Assembly (NCBI GenBank): GCA_014858325.1
Contig: RKCM01000225.1
Location: 1 to 15,621 of the forward strand
Length of the DNA stretch: 15,621 nucleotides
DNA from: Oscillospiraceae bacterium
Lineage (GTDB): Bacteria; Bacillota; Clostridia; Oscillospirales; Ruminococcaceae
Direction of reading: 5' to 3'
This document shows, one piece after another, positions 7,906 through 14,434 of the stretch. The translations under genes were made by a program, and so were the position numbers. Within the stretch, counting starts at the first letter, position 1; every line of letters begins with the position of its first letter. A model generated the notes under the pieces. That model saw nothing but the letters and a program-made list of their open reading frames with translations. It was not told the origin of the DNA and searched no databases.

Positions 7906-8514
7906 ATGAACTACAACAAAGCGGATTTCATTGCCAGCTACGGCATTTCCAGTCAGCTGCCCGAAAGTGACCGCCCCGAGCTCAGCTTCTCGGGCCGCTC
8001 CAACGTAGGAAAATCCAGCCTCATCAATAAGCTGTGCAACCGCAAAAATCTGGCCCGCGTCTCCGCCACCCCCGGAAAAACGGCCACCATCAATTTTTAT
8101 GAGGTAGACAGCTGCTATTTTGTGGATCTGCCCGGCTACGGCTATGCCAAGGTCAGCAATGCCGACCGCGAGCGCTGGAATGACCTCATCAACCGTTACT
8201 TTGAGGCCGATCGCCATCACACCCTGCTGGTGCAGCTGCTGGACTGCCGCCACGCCCCCAGCGCCGACGATCTGCAGATGCTGAAATATCTGCACTATCA
8301 TCAGATCCCCTATGTGGTGGCGCTGACCAAGGCCGACAAGCTGAAAAAAAGCCAGCTGGCCAAGACCCAGGAGGAGTTTGAGGAGATTTGCCGCCCCTAT
8401 GGCTGCCAAAAGGTGGTGCTGACCAGCGGCGAGAACGGCTACGGCATCCCGGAGCTGCAGGCCATCCTGAACGAAGCTGTGGAAGCAGAGTATGCGGACG
8501 AGGACGCCGAATAA
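7906..8514 (+). CDS. engB: Ribosome biogenesis GTPase EngB (YsxC/YihA)
   Basis: 202 residues, the normal size for this TRAFAC-class GTPase needed for assembly of the 50S ribosomal subunit. The G1 P-loop is GRSNVGKSS (30-38), G2 is TPGKT (55-59), G3 is DLPGYG (74-79) and G4 is TKADK (141-145). A G5-like TSGENGYG region follows. The ATG is preceded by GAGAGGAAAGG. The gene sits 16 bases after lon, and the lon-engB pair is conserved in many Firmicutes. It is separated from the methyltransferase gene by a single base, so the operon is translationally tight. Confidence 0.96.
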   Translation: MNYNKADFIASYGISSQLPESDRPELSFSGRSNVGKSSLINKLCNRKNLARVSATPGKTATINFYEVDSCYFVDLPGYGYAKVSNADRERWNDLINRYFEADRHHTLLVQLLDCRHAPSADDLQMLKYLHYHQIPYVVALTKADKLKKSQLAKTQEEFEEICRPYGCQKVVLTSGENGYGIPELQAILNEAVEAEYADEDAE

Positions 8515-8515
8515 G

Positions 8516-9268
8516 ATGGCATACAACGAATTTGCGTATTTTTACGATGAGTTCAATGGGGCGGCAGACTATGACGCCCTGTATGAACACATTCAGAAAG
8601 AGCTTGCGGCCCATGGCATTGCTGACGGCATCCTGGCCGATCTCGGCTGCGGCACGGGCGAGCTGACCCTGATGCTGACGCAGGCGGGCTATGATATGAT
8701 CGGCATTGACCAGTCGGAGGAGATGCTCTGTGTCGTCCGGGATAAGGCCGATCAGCTGGGCCTTACCGGCAAGCTGCTGCTTTTGCGGCAGGATCTGCTC
8801 AAGCTCGATCTCTACGGCACCATCCGGGGCGCGGTGTCCACGTTTGATACCTTCAATCACATCCCGGATCTGGATACCGCCATTGCCAACGCAGGATTTT
8901 TCATGGAGAAGGGCGGCATCTTCCTCTTTGATATGAACACCCCCTATAAGCACAAAAATGTGCTGGGCGAAAATGTGTTCACCTTTGAGGAAGAGGATGC
9001 TGCTTGTGTCTGGCGCAACCACTACAACGAGGCGGACCGCCGGGTAGAGATCAGCGTGGATATCGACGATCACGAAACGGGCGAGCACTTCCACGAGGCT
9101 TTTAACGAGTACACCTACGAGCTCGATACCATCCGCGCGGCGCTGGAACAGCACGGTTTTGCGCTGGAAAGTGTCTGCGATGGGGAGACCTTCGGTCCGC
9201 TGACCGAAACGAGTGAACGTTATTTCTTCTGCGCTGTCAAACAGCATACCCAATTGGAGGAAGACTGA
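8516..9268 (+). CDS. Class I SAM-dependent methyltransferase (YqeM-like)
   Basis: The start chosen is ATG 8516, one base after the engB stop, with GAGGAC upstream. It gives the family-typical opening MAYNEFAYFYDEF. An in-frame ATG at 8492 would add eight residues and overlap engB. The 250-residue product has SAM-binding motif I ADLGCGTGE (41-49), an acidic residue at the end of strand 2 in GIDQSEEM (Asp65) and an FDTFNHIPD motif IV region. It is a soluble enzyme resembling B. subtilis YqeM. The methyl acceptor is unknown, although the ribosome-assembly neighbour hints at RNA or translation-linked work (inference). hslO follows after two bases. Confidence 0.87.
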   Translation: MAYNEFAYFYDEFNGAADYDALYEHIQKELAAHGIADGILADLGCGTGELTLMLTQAGYDMIGIDQSEEMLCVVRDKADQLGLTGKLLLLRQDLLKLDLYGTIRGAVSTFDTFNHIPDLDTAIANAGFFMEKGGIFLFDMNTPYKHKNVLGENVFTFEEEDAACVWRNHYNEADRRVEISVDIDDHETGEHFHEAFNEYTYELDTIRAALEQHGFALESVCDGETFGPLTETSERYFFCAVKQHTQLEED

Positions 9269-9270
9269 TT

Positions 9271-10146
9271 ATGGGAAAATTGATCCGAGGCTTGTCGGAG
9301 AACGGCGGCGTCGTATTCTGCGGTGTGGATTCGACGGATATCGTCCGCACCGCTGAAAAACTGCACACCACCAGTGCCACCTGCAGCGCCGCCTTGGGCC
9401 GCCTGCTGACGGGGGCCAGCCTGATGGGCTCCATGCTCAAGGACGACGGCGACAGCATCACCCTCCGTGTTTCGGGCGGCGGCCCCGCAGGCGTTGTCAT
9501 TGCCTGCACCGATGCATCCGGCAACGTCAAGGGCTGCATCGACCACCCGCTGGTGGAGCTGCCCGCCAAGGCCAACGGCCATCTGGACGTGGGCGGGGCC
9601 GTTGGAAAGGATGGCGTGCTGACCGTCATCCGAGACAATAAGCTCCAAAAAGAGCCCACTGTGGGCCAGGTGCCCCTCGTCTCGGGCGAGATCGCGGAAG
9701 ACATCACCAGCTACTACGCCTACAGCGAGCAGGTGCCCACCGTTTGTGCGCTGGGCGTGTTGGTGGATAAGGACCTCTCCATCCTCTGCGCGGGCGGCTA
9801 TCTGCTGCAGCTGTTGCCTGGTGCTACGGATGCCGAGATCACCGCACTGGAGCAGAACATCGCAGCCATGCCCTCCGTCACCGAGATGCTCCACGCGGGC
9901 AAGACCCCGGAGGACATGATGGAGATGGCACTGAAGGGCTTCAACCCCAATGTGCTGGACACCCGCGAGGTGCGTTACCACTGTGATTGCAGCGCCGAGC
10001 GCACCGAAGAAATGCTGCTCAGCCTTGGCCGCAAGGAGCTGGAAAAGCTCCGGGACGAAGACCCGCACTGTGAGGTGGTCTGCCACTTCTGTCATACCAA
10101 GTATGAGTTTGACCTGAACGATCTGGTGAAGAAGATCTCCCAATAA
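9271..10146 (+). CDS. hslO: Redox-regulated chaperone Hsp33
   Basis: 291 residues, the usual Hsp33 length. The N-terminal half carries the family signatures LLTGASLMGSMLK and GPAGVVIACTDASGNVKG. The C-terminal zinc switch has all four cysteines: CDC (Cys238, Cys240) and CHFC (Cys271, Cys274). Hsp33 is a cytosolic holdase that is kept inactive by zinc-bound thiols and switched on by oxidation plus unfolding. The ATG is preceded by GGAGGA (9256-9261), overlapping the end of the methyltransferase gene. It is the last gene of the lon operon, joining a protease, a ribosome-assembly factor and a stress chaperone on one message. A strong terminator follows. Confidence 0.96.
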   Translation: MGKLIRGLSENGGVVFCGVDSTDIVRTAEKLHTTSATCSAALGRLLTGASLMGSMLKDDGDSITLRVSGGGPAGVVIACTDASGNVKGCIDHPLVELPAKANGHLDVGGAVGKDGVLTVIRDNKLQKEPTVGQVPLVSGEIAEDITSYYAYSEQVPTVCALGVLVDKDLSILCAGGYLLQLLPGATDAEITALEQNIAAMPSVTEMLHAGKTPEDMMEMALKGFNPNVLDTREVRYHCDCSAERTEEMLLSLGRKELEKLRDEDPHCEVVCHFCHTKYEFDLNDLVKKISQ

Positions 10147-10158
10147 ACCCAAAACGCC

Positions 10159-10198
10159 AAAGCGGCAGAGAACGTGTCATGCGCTCTCTGCCGCTTTT
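10159..10198. terminator. Bidirectional rho-independent terminator between hslO and yqfD
   Basis: AAAGCGGCAGAGA (10159-10171) pairs with TCTCTGCCGCTTT (10185-10197) in a 13-bp stem. It is followed by T-rich sequence rightwards; on the minus strand the stem is followed by TTTGGCGTTTT-like sequence. It serves the convergent hslO (+) and yqfD (-). Confidence 0.85.
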
Positions 10199-10204
10199 CG
10201 TTAT

Positions 10205-11353
10205 TCAGGTGTTCTCTTTGCAGATGTTCGCCGCAACGGTGTAGCAGACCCGGTAGTGGAAAACAGGGCCTTCAGCGGAAAAATCCTCCTTGCGGGCCAG
10301 CACCTTTGCATCCGGGTAGGCCGCAAACAGGGCCTGACGGCTGCGGAACCGGGCCAGCGTGAGCACTTCGTCCTCCGTGCGGGTCAGTGTCGCTGATGTT
10401 TGTTTGTAATACGTGGTTTCCTCCACGGAGAAGGGCAGCTTCAGTCCCCAGACCTCCGGCTGAAGATGTCGGGCAATTGCAAGGAAATGATGCTTTTGGG
10501 AGGGGAGAGCAGGCAGCGAAAAGCCGTGCCGACCAAAGAAAACGCGAACCCGGCAAACTGTTTCCCCGGTCAGGCGGGATGTTTCGATGACCAACGGCTC
10601 GTCCTGCGTGGTTTCCCAATCAAACTGCGCCACGACCTGCCCGGCGGCGGGCTGAAAGATCAACGTGCCGTCTCGTTCGGCCCGCGCCGTCCCAATAAGA
10701 CCCTGCCCGGCTTCGACCACCTGCCCGGGAGCGACCAGCATCGTCCCGCTGGTGAGGTTGGTAGAGAGAATGGTTCCCGCTGTTCGTGCTCGGATGCCAT
10801 GGAGCGTCCCTGCTGCGATATCGGGCACGGGCTTGGCTGCGGCGGCTTCTACCGTAAGCCGCCCGGCTCTAAAATTGAGGCTGGCCCAGGAGAACTCTCC
10901 GCTTTGCAGAAGAGCGTACTCGCCCGCACGGAGTTTTTCCTCGGTAACAAAGCTGCCGGGGAATAAGCCGTTCTCCCAAAGCACCACCGCGGCCCGAGCC
11001 TGCTGCCCGGCAGTCAGGCCGCTGCCGTCTACCGCCCAAACCGCTCCTTGAAGCCAGAACAGCAGAGGAAGAAAGAGGAGCAGCCCGGCCCAGAGCCCAC
11101 GGCGGCGGAAAAAAGGCCGCAGAACAAAAAAGGCCCCACGCCGCCGTTCTGTCCGCAGCCGCACCCGGTGCTTGCGGGCAAGCCCGGCCAACCGCCGATA
11201 CCGCCATGCTGCACACTGGGCCGAAAATCCGCCGGGACAGGGAAGGACCTGCGAGAGATGGAGCCCTTCCGCTGCCGCTGCCGTCAACAGACCCTCCGGG
11301 TCGCCGTTTTGAGCCGAAAAGCAGACCCCGGCCCACAGCAATGCGCATTCCAT
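10205..11353 (-). CDS. yqfD: Sporulation protein YqfD family
   Basis: The start at 11353 is fixed by AGGAGG (plus-strand 11361-11366) 7 bases away; an in-frame upstream ATG at 11401 would run into yqfC and lacks a site. The 382-residue product has a basic cytoplasmic N-terminal region, one membrane segment (about 86-107, GLWAGLLLFLPLLFW) and a large extracytoplasmic domain with a biotinyl-lipoyl/hybrid-motif-like stretch (GIRARTAGTILS...LVAPGQVVEAGQGLIG). Size and layout match YqfD, a protein of the sigma-E mother-cell regulon in Bacillus whose molecular role is unclear. It follows yqfC after 13 bases, the standard order. The sequence is Ala/Gly/Arg rich compared with Bacillus homologues but shows no frameshift. 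Confidence 0.85.
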   Translation of the reverse strand: MECALLWAGVCFSAQNGDPEGLLTAAAAEGLHLSQVLPCPGGFSAQCAAWRYRRLAGLARKHRVRLRTERRRGAFFVLRPFFRRRGLWAGLLLFLPLLFWLQGAVWAVDGSGLTAGQQARAAVVLWENGLFPGSFVTEEKLRAGEYALLQSGEFSWASLNFRAGRLTVEAAAAKPVPDIAAGTLHGIRARTAGTILSTNLTSGTMLVAPGQVVEAGQGLIGTARAERDGTLIFQPAAGQVVAQFDWETTQDEPLVIETSRLTGETVCRVRVFFGRHGFSLPALPSQKHHFLAIARHLQPEVWGLKLPFSVEETTYYKQTSATLTRTEDEVLTLARFRSRQALFAAYPDAKVLARKEDFSAEGPVFHYRVCYTVAANICKENT

Positions 11354-11366
11354 CCGTAAGCCTCCT

Positions 11367-11663
11367 TTAGTGAGGGGTGAACTCTGTTCGCAGGATCTCA
11401 CCCCGCAGGGTAATACGGTGTGCGGAGAGAGTCACGATGGAGAGTGCGTTGCCATAAACGGTCAGCGTTCCGCGTGCCAATTCCAGACAGAGCTTGCCCT
11501 CTTCGTAGGAGCGCACCCGCCGGACCTGCTCGATCTCCAACGTGCGGCCGCTGAGATAAACGGACGCCTGCCCGTAGAAATTCTGAGGAGGCTGGCGAAA
11601 AAGCCGCCGCAGCCAGCTTACGGGAGAGGAACGTCTGGTACGATCGTTTTGCTTTTTGGCCAC
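11367..11663 (-). CDS. yqfC: YabP/YqfC family sporulation protein
   Basis: 98 residues starting at GTG 11663, with GGGGAGGG (plus-strand 11670-11677) 6 bases before it. A basic N-terminus is followed by the beta-rich YabP/YqfC domain (LSGRTLEIEQVRRVRSYEEG...LTVYGNALSIVTL...ITLRGEI). The family belongs to the mother-cell sporulation programme, and YqfC is encoded just ahead of YqfD as here. The domain looks complete. It is divergent from ylbJ, another sporulation-family gene, across a 64-base gap. Confidence 0.85.
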   Translation of the reverse strand: MAKKQNDRTRRSSPVSWLRRLFRQPPQNFYGQASVYLSGRTLEIEQVRRVRSYEEGKLCLELARGTLTVYGNALSIVTLSAHRITLRGEILRTEFTPH

Positions 11664-11700
11664 ACCGCTCCCTCCCCGTGCAAATCCTGCCCAGTGCTAC

Positions 11701-11729
11701 ATATATATGGAAGCGGAGGGCGTGCGTAT
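11701..11729 (-). promoter_or_regulatory. Possible sigma-E-like promoter for yqfC-yqfD
   Basis: On the minus strand a CATATATAT box (plus-strand 11701-11709) lies 17 bases downstream of an ATA in TTCATACG (ATA at 11727-11729). This fits a loose ATA-N16-18-CATA pattern for mother-cell sigma factors, but the 3' part of the -10 is off consensus. It overlaps the ribosome site and start of ylbJ. yqfCD is a sigma-E target in Bacillus; assignment here is inference. Confidence 0.3.
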
Positions 11730-12804
11730 GAATCGGACTCGGTTTTTTTCAGCCATCGGGATGTTGGCTTTGGCTGTTTTGGTGGGGGCGCTGCCCTTTG
11801 CTGCGCCCGATGTCTGCCTGCAAGCGCTGCAGGAAGGGCTGGCCCTCTGCGGCGGGCCGCTGCTGGTGTCGCTCTACCCGTTTTTGGTAGCGTCCAGTCT
11901 CCTCATCCAGTGTCCGATGGGGGAGACGCTGGGCTTTCCGTTCCGTCCCGTAGCACGGCTCATAGGCATCCGTGCACCCTGTGCGGGGCGGGTGCTTCTC
12001 ATCGGTTTTCTGGGCGGTTTTGCCCCGGCGGCCAGCGCCGCTGCCGAGGCTGTCCGCTCAGGCCAGTTGACCCCGGAAGAAGCAGACGCACTGCTGCCTG
12101 CCTGTGTTTGCTCCGGGCCATCCTTTGTGGTATTAACGGTGGGACAGTATCTTTTGGAGAGTACAACGCTGGGCGTGCTGCTCTTCGCAGCCCAGGTGAT
12201 GGCAGGCTATCTCAGTGCGGCTCTGCTGGCAAGGATCGGCGGAAAGTGTTTCCCGCGCCATACGACCGCAATCACGACATCAGCGCAACTTCCGCGTCTG
12301 GACTTCATCGTAGCCGGGGCGGCGCAGAATTACCTCAAGCTCTGCGGCTTTGTACTGTTTTTTCGGTTTGTGGCAGCAGGGATCGGGAGCATCCTTCCGT
12401 CTGCAGTGGGGACCGCCTGCGCCATCCTGCTGGAGGTGTGCTCCGGCTGTGATCTTGCCGCAAAAACAGGCTATTGGGCCAGCACACTGTGCTGCGTGTC
12501 GCTGAGCGTGCAGGGACTCTCGGTGCTCTTGCAGGTGCGGACGCTCTGCCCGCCTGAAATGACCCTGCATCCTCTGTATGCGGCACGTGCGCTCCATCTG
12601 CCGCTTTCGCTGGCACTGTTTTATCTGCTTCTGCCCGGCGGAGAGGCAGAAGCCTTCAGCACCCTTTGCGAGCGGGTCGTCCTCATGCGCCGCGTTCCAC
12701 TGGATTGTGCGGGGATCGTGTTCCTAGTGAGCTGCCTGGCTGTGTGCAGGCTGAGCAATTTGGCGGAGAGGATGGAAGGGGAAAGAGAAGAAAAAACGGA
12801 GTAA
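11728..12804 (+). CDS. ylbJ: YlbJ-like sporulation integral membrane protein
   Basis: The start at 11728 is set by GCGGAGGG (11713-11720) 7 bases upstream; an ATG at 11707 in the same frame has no ribosome site. The 358-residue protein is polytopic, with about eight hydrophobic segments. It has the nucleoside-recognition/Gate fold seen in YlbJ and SpoVMA-type proteins, including the repeat-like pair GGFAPAASAAAEAVRSG and ACVCSGPSFVVLTVG (126-139). YlbJ is a mother-cell protein needed for heat-resistant spores in Bacillus. Its position opposite yqfCD groups three genes of one developmental programme. The motif residues differ from many YlbJ proteins (FAPAAS where others have YPMG-like), so a distinct transport role is possible. 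The bidirectional hairpin at 12849-12893 lies after it. Confidence 0.75.
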   Translation: MNRTRFFSAIGMLALAVLVGALPFAAPDVCLQALQEGLALCGGPLLVSLYPFLVASSLLIQCPMGETLGFPFRPVARLIGIRAPCAGRVLLIGFLGGFAPAASAAAEAVRSGQLTPEEADALLPACVCSGPSFVVLTVGQYLLESTTLGVLLFAAQVMAGYLSAALLARIGGKCFPRHTTAITTSAQLPRLDFIVAGAAQNYLKLCGFVLFFRFVAAGIGSILPSAVGTACAILLEVCSGCDLAAKTGYWASTLCCVSLSVQGLSVLLQVRTLCPPEMTLHPLYAARALHLPLSLALFYLLLPGGEAEAFSTLCERVVLMRRVPLDCAGIVFLVSCLAVCRLSNLAERMEGEREEKTE

Positions 12805-12848
12805 TTAAGGCACTTTTACGCGGCGAAGTATGCTTGCGGGAAGAAACA

Positions 12849-12893
12849 AAACTCCCCGAAAACTGACTTAGAAAGCCAACTTTCGGGGAGTTT
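12849..12893. terminator. Terminator of the original tRNA-Thr gene (minus), also usable for ylbJ (plus)
   Basis: AAACTCCCCGAAA (12849-12861) and TTTCGGGGAGTTT (12881-12893) form a perfect 13-bp stem with a 19-nt loop. Read on the minus strand the stem runs into TTTTGTTTCTT, a good U-tract. It begins only 4 bases beyond the CCA end of the tRNA-Thr fragment, as expected for that tRNA's own terminator. On the plus strand the T-run is short (TTTGATG). Confidence 0.85.
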
Positions 12894-12897
12894 GATG

Positions 12898-12944
12898 TGG
12901 AGCTACTGATCCGATTCGAACGGACGACCTGCTCATTACGAGTG
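12898..12944 (-). pseudogene. 3' half of tRNA-Thr(CGU): attachment-site scar
   Basis: Read on the minus strand this stretch holds tRNA positions ~30-76. The anticodon loop is CTCGTAA (anticodon CGT at 12938-12940), followed by 3' anticodon stem TGAGC, variable loop AGGTC and T arm GTCCG/TTCGAAT/CGGAT. Next are the 3' acceptor strand CAGTAGC, discriminator T and encoded CCA (12898-12900). The 5' half is absent: to the right, pairing stops after two base pairs of the anticodon stem. This is the classic scar left when a tyrosine-recombinase element integrates in the 3' part of a tRNA gene. An intact tRNA-Thr on the minus strand is expected at the far right end of the element. Confidence 0.85.
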
Positions 12945-12995
12945 TGAAAAATATTTGCCGTTATAGATGAATTATCGTTAATTTTAGAAACTGAA

Positions 12996-13044
12996 TGAGC
13001 CACCTCTGCGCCACCTCGGAAAAAATCAGCCGATTTGCGCCACC
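12996..13044. repeat. Three short direct repeats TG(A/C)GCCACC beside the att site
   Basis: Copies lie at 12996-13004 (TGAGCCACC), 13007-13015 (TGCGCCACC) and 13036-13044 (TGCGCCACC). The first two are spaced 11 bases, about one helical turn. The third is within the last codons of the integrase gene. Their position between att and int fits arm-type recombinase binding sites, but this is inferred from position only. Confidence 0.4.
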
Positions 13045-14207
13045 GGGGAACCGGCGCTGCTTAGTTTGATGGCGGTGGATTTTTTGAGATACGCATCCAG
13101 ACGGTTGATCTTCTTCTTTTTGAATTTTTTGTCGAGGGAGGTGTAGATGCCAAGAGTCACGGTGATGTCCTTGTGGCCCATCTGATCGCGGGCGGTGAGG
13201 ACGTCCACACCGGCGAAGTACATCAGGGTGCAGAAGGTGTGGCGGAGCTGGTGGGGCGTAAAGGTATCAATGACCATGGGCAGACCACCGGGGCGGTTCT
13301 TGTTCTGCTTGCCACCGTAACCGTATTTGACATTGAGATCCCGCATATAGCTTTCCCACAGACGCTTCCAGCCCTGTTCCGTCATCCGCTGGCCTTTGTC
13401 GTTGTGCAGCACATACAGGCAGTCATCCCGCTGCGTTCTGAGGTAGTCCACCAGAATCTTCGGGATACTGACTACACGGGAACCAGCTTCGGTCTTCGGC
13501 TTCTTTGTGCTCTTGCCGGTGAAGTTATAGCCTTTGGTGACGGTGATCGTGGCCGCGTCCAGATCGACGTCGGCCCATGTAAGGGCGGTGGCTTCGCCGC
13601 GGCGAAAGCCGGAGTACAGCAACAGCATCGCGGCCCGCTGGGCCTTGTGCGGCGTTTCCCTGATCCACTGTTGCTGTTCTTCCGAAATTGGCTCACGGGG
13701 CTCCGCAGGGGCTCCGGCGGGGCAGGTGACTTTGATGATGGGATTATAGAGCACGATCTCCGGGATTGCGAGGTCATACGCCGCCTTGGCACTGGAACGC
13801 AGATTGGTCAGCGTGAAGTGGGACAGGGGAGGCTTGCCGTCGTGCCAGTCGGCCAGATCGTTCAGCACCCGCTGGAAGTCGGCGGCTTTCAGCTCCCCGG
13901 CGGGCATATCCTTCAGGGCACCCCATGCGTCGCGGTTGTTCGCGTAGCGGTCGAGACTTTTCTGGCCGATGCCCTTGGCCTTTTTGGCTGTGATGAGGTT
14001 ATCGTAGAGAGTGGCCAGAGTGGCGTCCTTGGCCTGATCGGGGTCAAGTCCCTTGCGGATGGCGGAACGATACTCTTCGGCAGCAGCCTTGGCTTCCTTT
14101 TCGGTAGAGCCGTAGAAAGACTTGAACTTCTTGGTTCCACGCTCATCTTTTCCGAGATAAATGCGGTAACGGTAACGGCCGTCAGAACCTTTTTTGTTTC
14201 GTGCCAT
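13026..14207 (-). CDS. int: Tyrosine recombinase / site-specific integrase
   Basis: The start is ATG 14207, with GGGAGGT (plus-strand 14216-14222) 8 bases away; the frame stays open upstream to 14336 without a ribosome site. The 393 residues comprise an AP2-like/arm-binding N-terminus (SDGRYRYRIYLGKDERG...FYGSTEKEAKAAA), a SAM-like core-binding domain (about 65-165) and a catalytic domain. The catalytic domain has Arg202 in SGFRRGE, His319-x-x-Arg322 in PHQLRHTF, His345 in MGHKD and nucleophile Tyr355 in LGIYTSL. All expected residues are intact, so it should be active. It is of the Tn916/temperate-phage type common in Firmicutes. It reads toward the tRNA-Thr scar and should catalyse integration and excision there. 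Its GC content is near that of the host, unlike the cargo to its right. Confidence 0.95.
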   Translation of the reverse strand: MARNKKGSDGRYRYRIYLGKDERGTKKFKSFYGSTEKEAKAAAEEYRSAIRKGLDPDQAKDATLATLYDNLITAKKAKGIGQKSLDRYANNRDAWGALKDMPAGELKAADFQRVLNDLADWHDGKPPLSHFTLTNLRSSAKAAYDLAIPEIVLYNPIIKVTCPAGAPAEPREPISEEQQQWIRETPHKAQRAAMLLLYSGFRRGEATALTWADVDLDAATITVTKGYNFTGKSTKKPKTEAGSRVVSIPKILVDYLRTQRDDCLYVLHNDKGQRMTEQGWKRLWESYMRDLNVKYGYGGKQNKNRPGGLPMVIDTFTPHQLRHTFCTLMYFAGVDVLTARDQMGHKDITVTLGIYTSLDKKFKKKKINRLDAYLKKSTAIKLSSAGSPVAQIG

Positions 14208-14252
14208 AAAAATATACCTCCCATTTCGCGTGTTGACGCAGAATCCTCGGCA

Positions 14253-14304
14253 GCTGTTTTTTATGTTGTATAGAAAACAGCACGCAAAAAATGCGTGTTG
14301 TTTT
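14253..14304. repeat. Overlapping, mutually exclusive inverted repeats upstream of int
   Basis: GCTGTTTT (14253-14260) pairs with AAAACAGC (14274-14281). The latter arm is also part of AAAACAGCACGCA (14274-14286), which pairs with TGCGTGTTGTTTT (14292-14304; 13 bp, one G-T). The two stems share 14274-14281 and cannot form together. They lie 46-97 bases upstream of the int start, on its leader or promoter. They may be stacked operator half-sites or alternative RNA hairpins; on the plus strand the second stem is followed by only TTTTGG. Confidence 0.45.
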
Positions 14305-14355
14305 GGATTCGAGAAAATTGTACAAAAAACGAGCAAAAGACTGTTGGAATTGACG

Positions 14356-14384
14356 TTGACAACAGTGACAGGTTTTTTTACAAT
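14356..14384 (+). promoter_or_regulatory. Consensus sigma-A promoter for the hicA-hicB-secB-like operon
   Basis: TTGACA (14356-14361), a 17-base spacer and TACAAT (14379-14384) give one of the best promoters in the window. The predicted start is near 14391, about 45 bases before hicA. The spacer ends in a T-run. Confidence 0.85.
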
Positions 14385-14388
14385 AAAG

Positions 14389-14411
14389 CTGTAACTAATA
14401 TTTGGTTACAG
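14389..14411. promoter_or_regulatory. Candidate operator: inverted repeat at the hicA transcription start
   Basis: CTGTAAC (14389-14395) and GTTACAG (14405-14411) form a perfect 7-bp inverted repeat with a 9-base AT-rich centre. It begins 5 bases after the -10 box, covering the start site. The antitoxin gene encodes a ribbon-helix-helix domain, and such antitoxins commonly autoregulate by binding palindromes at their promoter. The pairing of this site with that protein is inferred. Confidence 0.6.
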
Positions 14412-14434
14412 AAAGAAGGTGGGCTGAATAGAAT

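Noticed and set aside
8492..8515. Earlier ATG for the methyltransferase
   Set aside because: It overlaps engB, adds MRTRTPNK that is not family-like, and the site before 8516 is better placed.
11680..11709. Sigma-E promoter for ylbJ on the plus strand
   Set aside because: The CATATATAT box has no ATA-type -35 at 16-18 bases; only AAA at 15 bases, so not supported.
12898..12970. Intact tRNA gene
   Set aside because: Only the 3' half can be folded; the bases to the right do not supply D arm, acceptor 5' strand or the rest of the anticodon stem.
13534..14273. Plus-strand frames opposite the integrase
   Set aside because: Antisense shadows without motifs or ribosome sites.
14208..14336. Upstream extension of the integrase frame
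   Set aside because: The added residues are hydrophobic/Cys-rich and unlike integrase N-termini; GGGAGGT sits 8 bases before ATG 14207.
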